A DNA stretch of 64,000 nucleotides. Origin: Bradyrhizobium sp. STM 3843 (GTDB lineage: Bacteria > Pseudomonadota > Alphaproteobacteria > Rhizobiales > Xanthobacteraceae). Positions within the stretch are counted from its first letter, which is position 1. Each line of letters starts with the position of its first letter. The notes beneath the pieces are model-generated. The model did no database searches and was not told where the DNA came from. It saw only the letters and a list, made by a program, of their open reading frames with translations. The stretch lies in contig NZ_CAFK01000039.1 of the NCBI RefSeq assembly GCF_000239815.1, forward strand, positions 1 to 64,000, given 5' to 3'. Below are positions 61,756-64,000 of this stretch, piece by piece. The translations under genes and the position numbers were made by a program.

Positions 61756-62805
61756 ATGAACGACAGAGCGACTAGCACGCCAGGAACCGCATCGGAAGCG
61801 GTCGTTCACGGCGGCAATATCGACGAGGTCAGTCGGCTTTATCCTGACGCGCCCAAGCCCTGGATCGATCTGTCGACCGGGATCAATCCGATCCCCTATC
61901 CTGTCCCGCCGCTTTCCGCCGATGCCTGGTCGCGATTGCCGACCAAGGCGGACGAACAAGCCTTGCTGGCCGCCGCCGCACATCGCTACGGCGTACGCGT
62001 GCTGAATAGCATCGTCGCCGCGCCGGGCACACAAGCTCTGCTGCAGATCATCCCTCGCCTGCGTCCATCCGGCTCCGTGGCAGTGCTCGCACCGACCTAT
62101 GAGGAGCACGCGTTGTGCTGGCGCAGTTGCGGACACAAGGTTCGCCTAGTCGACAGGATCGATGCGCTGGCAGAGGCCGACGTCGCCGTGGTCGTCAATC
62201 CCAATAATCCGACCGGACAATTGCTGCCGCGCGCCACGCTTCACGCACTCGGCGCGGTGCTCGCCGGCCGCAATGGCCTGCTGGTCGTGGATGAAGCTTT
62301 TGCTGATTTGTGTCCCGTGCAGGCAAGCCTGACTTCCAATCTTCCGCCGGCGACCCTCGTGCTGCGCTCCTTCGGCAAGACTTACGGTCTCGCAGGGGTA
62401 AGACTTGGCTTCGCCATTACCTCCTTCGACATGGCCGATCGGCTGCATCGCGCGCTGGGCCCATGGGCTGTCTCGGGGCCAGCGCTCGCGATCGGAACCG
62501 CGGCTTTAGGCGACGATCGTTGGCTGGAACAAGCACGCGCGTGCTTGACGCTTGACGGCCAACGCCTCGATGCGTTGCTGAGCGCTGCAGGTTGCACACC
62601 GCTGAGTTTCGGGTCTGTAACCCTCTGTGGGTCGCCTCTGTTCAGGCTTGTTGAGAGTATGGGCGCCGCAGATTTCGCCGACAGGCTCGCGCGGCATGGC
62701 ATTCATGTCAGGCGATTTTCATACAACCCGGCGTGGCTGCGCTTCGGCCTGCCCGGCTGCGAGCGGGAATGGCAGCGCCTCGCCGATGCGCTCAGCGCCA
62801 ACTGA
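61756..62805 (+). CDS. cobC: Threonine-phosphate decarboxylase CobC (aminotransferase fold)
   Basis: A 349-residue PLP enzyme giving (R)-1-amino-2-propanol phosphate, the arm used by CbiB. Marks are WIDLSTGINPIPYPVPPL, VVVNPNNPTGQLLPRAT near residue 150, VVDEAFADL and the PLP lysine in LRSFGKTYGLAGVRLGFA near 210. The ATG at 61756 starts with HGG and matches the family length. It is divergent from cbiB (23 bases) and overlaps cobS tail-to-tail by 14 bases. Confidence 0.91.
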   Translation: MNDRATSTPGTASEAVVHGGNIDEVSRLYPDAPKPWIDLSTGINPIPYPVPPLSADAWSRLPTKADEQALLAAAAHRYGVRVLNSIVAAPGTQALLQIIPRLRPSGSVAVLAPTYEEHALCWRSCGHKVRLVDRIDALAEADVAVVVNPNNPTGQLLPRATLHALGAVLAGRNGLLVVDEAFADLCPVQASLTSNLPPATLVLRSFGKTYGLAGVRLGFAITSFDMADRLHRALGPWAVSGPALAIGTAALGDDRWLEQARACLTLDGQRLDALLSAAGCTPLSFGSVTLCGSPLFRLVESMGAADFADRLARHGIHVRRFSYNPAWLRFGLPGCEREWQRLADALSAN

Positions 62806-63517
62806 GCACGCAGGCGAACAGCAGCAGGGTCTCGGTCACCTCGATACCGGCGCCGAGGCCATCGCCGGTGATGCCGCCGAGCCGCCATTGCCAGTAGAGC
62901 GCGATCGCCGGGATCACCACGAGGGCAAGCAGCGTCGGGCGCGCGCCGAACATGGCGAGAACAACGAGCGCCAGAGCCCAGACTCCGATCATCAACCAGC
63001 CGACGCTGTTTGCGACGCTTGCACCGAGCCCGGGCTTCAACGATACGAGCAGCCTGCTCCAGAGCAACGTGCCCCAGCGCGCCCAAGCCGGAATAACAAG
63101 CAGCGCCCACGGCGCGAGCGTCGGCGGCAATTGCGCAATCAGCACGAGTTTCGCCGCGATCTGGAGCGCGATTGCGACCACGGCAAAATTGCCGGCATGA
63201 GGATCACCCAGCACATCGATGAAGCGATCGGGCTTGCCATGCGACGCGCCGAATGCATCCGCAACGTCGCCGAGCCCATCGAGGTGCAGCGCCCCGGTGA
63301 TCCAGATCCAGGCCGCGAGCACGGCCAGCGCAACCACCCAGGAATCGTTGCCATGGAGGATGCGCGCGATCAGCGCCAGGCAGATACCGACAACGAGTCC
63401 GACCGCAGGAAAGTAGATTGCCGCGCGCGCGAGATCGCCTGCCTCAGCATCCTTGATGCGAGGCGTCGGCAGCCGTGTCAGGAACTGCAGCGCGATCCAG
63501 AATTCACGCAGGCTCAT
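62792..63517 (-). CDS. cobS: Cobalamin synthase CobS (adenosylcobinamide-GDP ribazoletransferase)
   Basis: A 241-residue integral membrane enzyme that joins adenosylcobinamide-GDP and alpha-ribazole. The start is ALQFLTRLPTPRIKDAEAGD; a conserved acid cluster is GALHLDGLGDVADAFGASHG near residue 80. Five or more hydrophobic helices follow. The ATG at 63517 overlaps the phosphatase stop. This is the CbiP/CobV-type enzyme, not the cobaltochelatase CobS. Confidence 0.92.
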   Translation of the reverse strand: MSLREFWIALQFLTRLPTPRIKDAEAGDLARAAIYFPAVGLVVGICLALIARILHGNDSWVVALAVLAAWIWITGALHLDGLGDVADAFGASHGKPDRFIDVLGDPHAGNFAVVAIALQIAAKLVLIAQLPPTLAPWALLVIPAWARWGTLLWSRLLVSLKPGLGASVANSVGWLMIGVWALALVVLAMFGARPTLLALVVIPAIALYWQWRLGGITGDGLGAGIEVTETLLLFACVLSWR

Positions 63518-64000
63518 GGCTGGATGATCTCGACGAGTTCGCCCCAGAGCGCGCCGTCCTCGCCGCGCCCAATCTCGAGCGTGATACGCGTGGCGGGCTT
63601 GATGCGCAAACTCCACAGCGATCGCAGCGGCCAGCCCAAGACCAGCGACAGTGCTGCGCGGATCGCCCCGCCATGGGTGACGACGAGCACGGGAGAGAGC
63701 TCGGGATTCGCGGTCAGCCGATCGAGCGCGCGCCCGACGCGATGCTGGAGGCTGGTCCAGCTTTCACCCTCGGGTGCGGTGAACGCAGCGGGGTCCGCGT
63801 AGAAAGCCTCGAGCAACGCGGCATCGCCGGGCTCTGTCGCGATCTCGCGACGCTCGCGGCCGTCCCACCGACCGAAATCGAGCTCGCGCCAATCCGGATC
63901 GATCTGCAGCGGTGTGGCCATTCGTCGCGAATGCTTCTCGGCAGCGGAGCGCGCCCGCACCAGCGGCGAGCTTACGATGAGCTTCCAATCTCGATATTTC
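63514..64000 (-). CDS. Alpha-ribazole phosphatase-like histidine phosphatase, partial
   Basis: The frame runs off the right window edge, so the start and the first catalytic RHG are missing. Visible parts fit the phosphoglycerate-mutase/CobC phosphatase family: IVSSPLVRARSAAE, WRELDFGRWDGRERREIA, WTSLQHRVGRALDRL and the second catalytic His in VLVVTHGGAIRAALSL. It would remove phosphate from alpha-ribazole-5'-phosphate or cobalamin phosphate. The stop overlaps cobS by four bases, so it is translationally coupled. Confidence 0.88.
   Translation of the reverse strand, partial: KYRDWKLIVSSPLVRARSAAEKHSRRMATPLQIDPDWRELDFGRWDGRERREIATEPGDAALLEAFYADPAAFTAPEGESWTSLQHRVGRALDRLTANPELSPVLVVTHGGAIRAALSLVLGWPLRSLWSLRIKPATRITLEIGRGEDGALWGELVEIIQP

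Noticed and set aside
1-64000. CRISPR arrays, tRNA/rRNA genes, transposases or phage genes
   Set aside because: None was seen on reading either strand; repeated motifs found are short palindromes or coding repeats.

Overview
The window looks like a chromosomal segment of a Bradyrhizobium-type alphaproteobacterium. The evidence is high GC, rhizobial intergenic palindromes, an oxygen-using (CobG/CobN) cobalamin pathway, and families typical of that genus. No tRNA, rRNA, CRISPR array, transposase or phage gene was seen. Names rest on motifs read by eye; no database search was possible.

Layout. (1) 1-5.2 kb: small orphan ORFs, then a minus-strand trio of an EgtC-like glutamine amidotransferase, an AsnO-like amidotransferase and a YbdK-type carboxylate-amine ligase, which probably makes or trims an amidated or gamma-glutamyl metabolite. 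(2) 5.4-12.7 kb, plus strand: PadR/DUF1700/DUF2807 operon, secreted dienelactone-type hydrolase, lone sulfonate-binding protein, nitroreductase, MetY and an alpha/beta hydrolase. (3) 12.7-26.9 kb, minus strand: a 15-gene envelope locus. It holds a FecI-like sigma factor, a FecR-like anti-sigma, a secreted TonB-C-like protein, a TpsB/FhaC outer-membrane transporter, a DUF2341-LamG-ExbB fusion, ExbD, an unknown protein, TonB, a large porin, a coiled-coil protein, a parvulin, two YbjN-like proteins, a lytic transglycosylase and a small secreted protein. Two copies of one bipartite promoter motif (13-bp block, 15-bp spacer, CGTCT) lie upstream of fecR and of tpsB. This is my best candidate for an undescribed system. 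(4) 27.0-37.4 kb: hook and filament genes (flgD, flgE, two small proteins, flgK, flgL; fliC, fliD, fliS) with an ECF sigma factor; a fossil TonB C-terminus marks the junction with region 3. (5) 37.9-42.5 kb, plus strand: HAD-like protein, glycosyltransferase-like protein and formyltransferase, probably a surface-sugar or flagellin decoration locus. (6) 42.5-64 kb: a nearly complete late cobalamin cluster (bluB, cobB, cbiD, cobM-E-L, cobK, cobJ-I-H-G-N-W, DUF1636, hupE, cobP-O-Q, cbiB, cobC, cobS, phosphatase).

How it works together. The cobalamin genes lie in several short, overlapping, alternating transcription units. The large cobJ-to-hupE operon reads from a cobalamin riboswitch at 57.9-58.06 kb that precedes a probable cobalt importer. 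In region 3 the sigma/anti-sigma pair appears to control a TonB-ExbBD energy module joined to an outer-membrane two-partner-secretion pore, without a recognisable secreted partner in the window.
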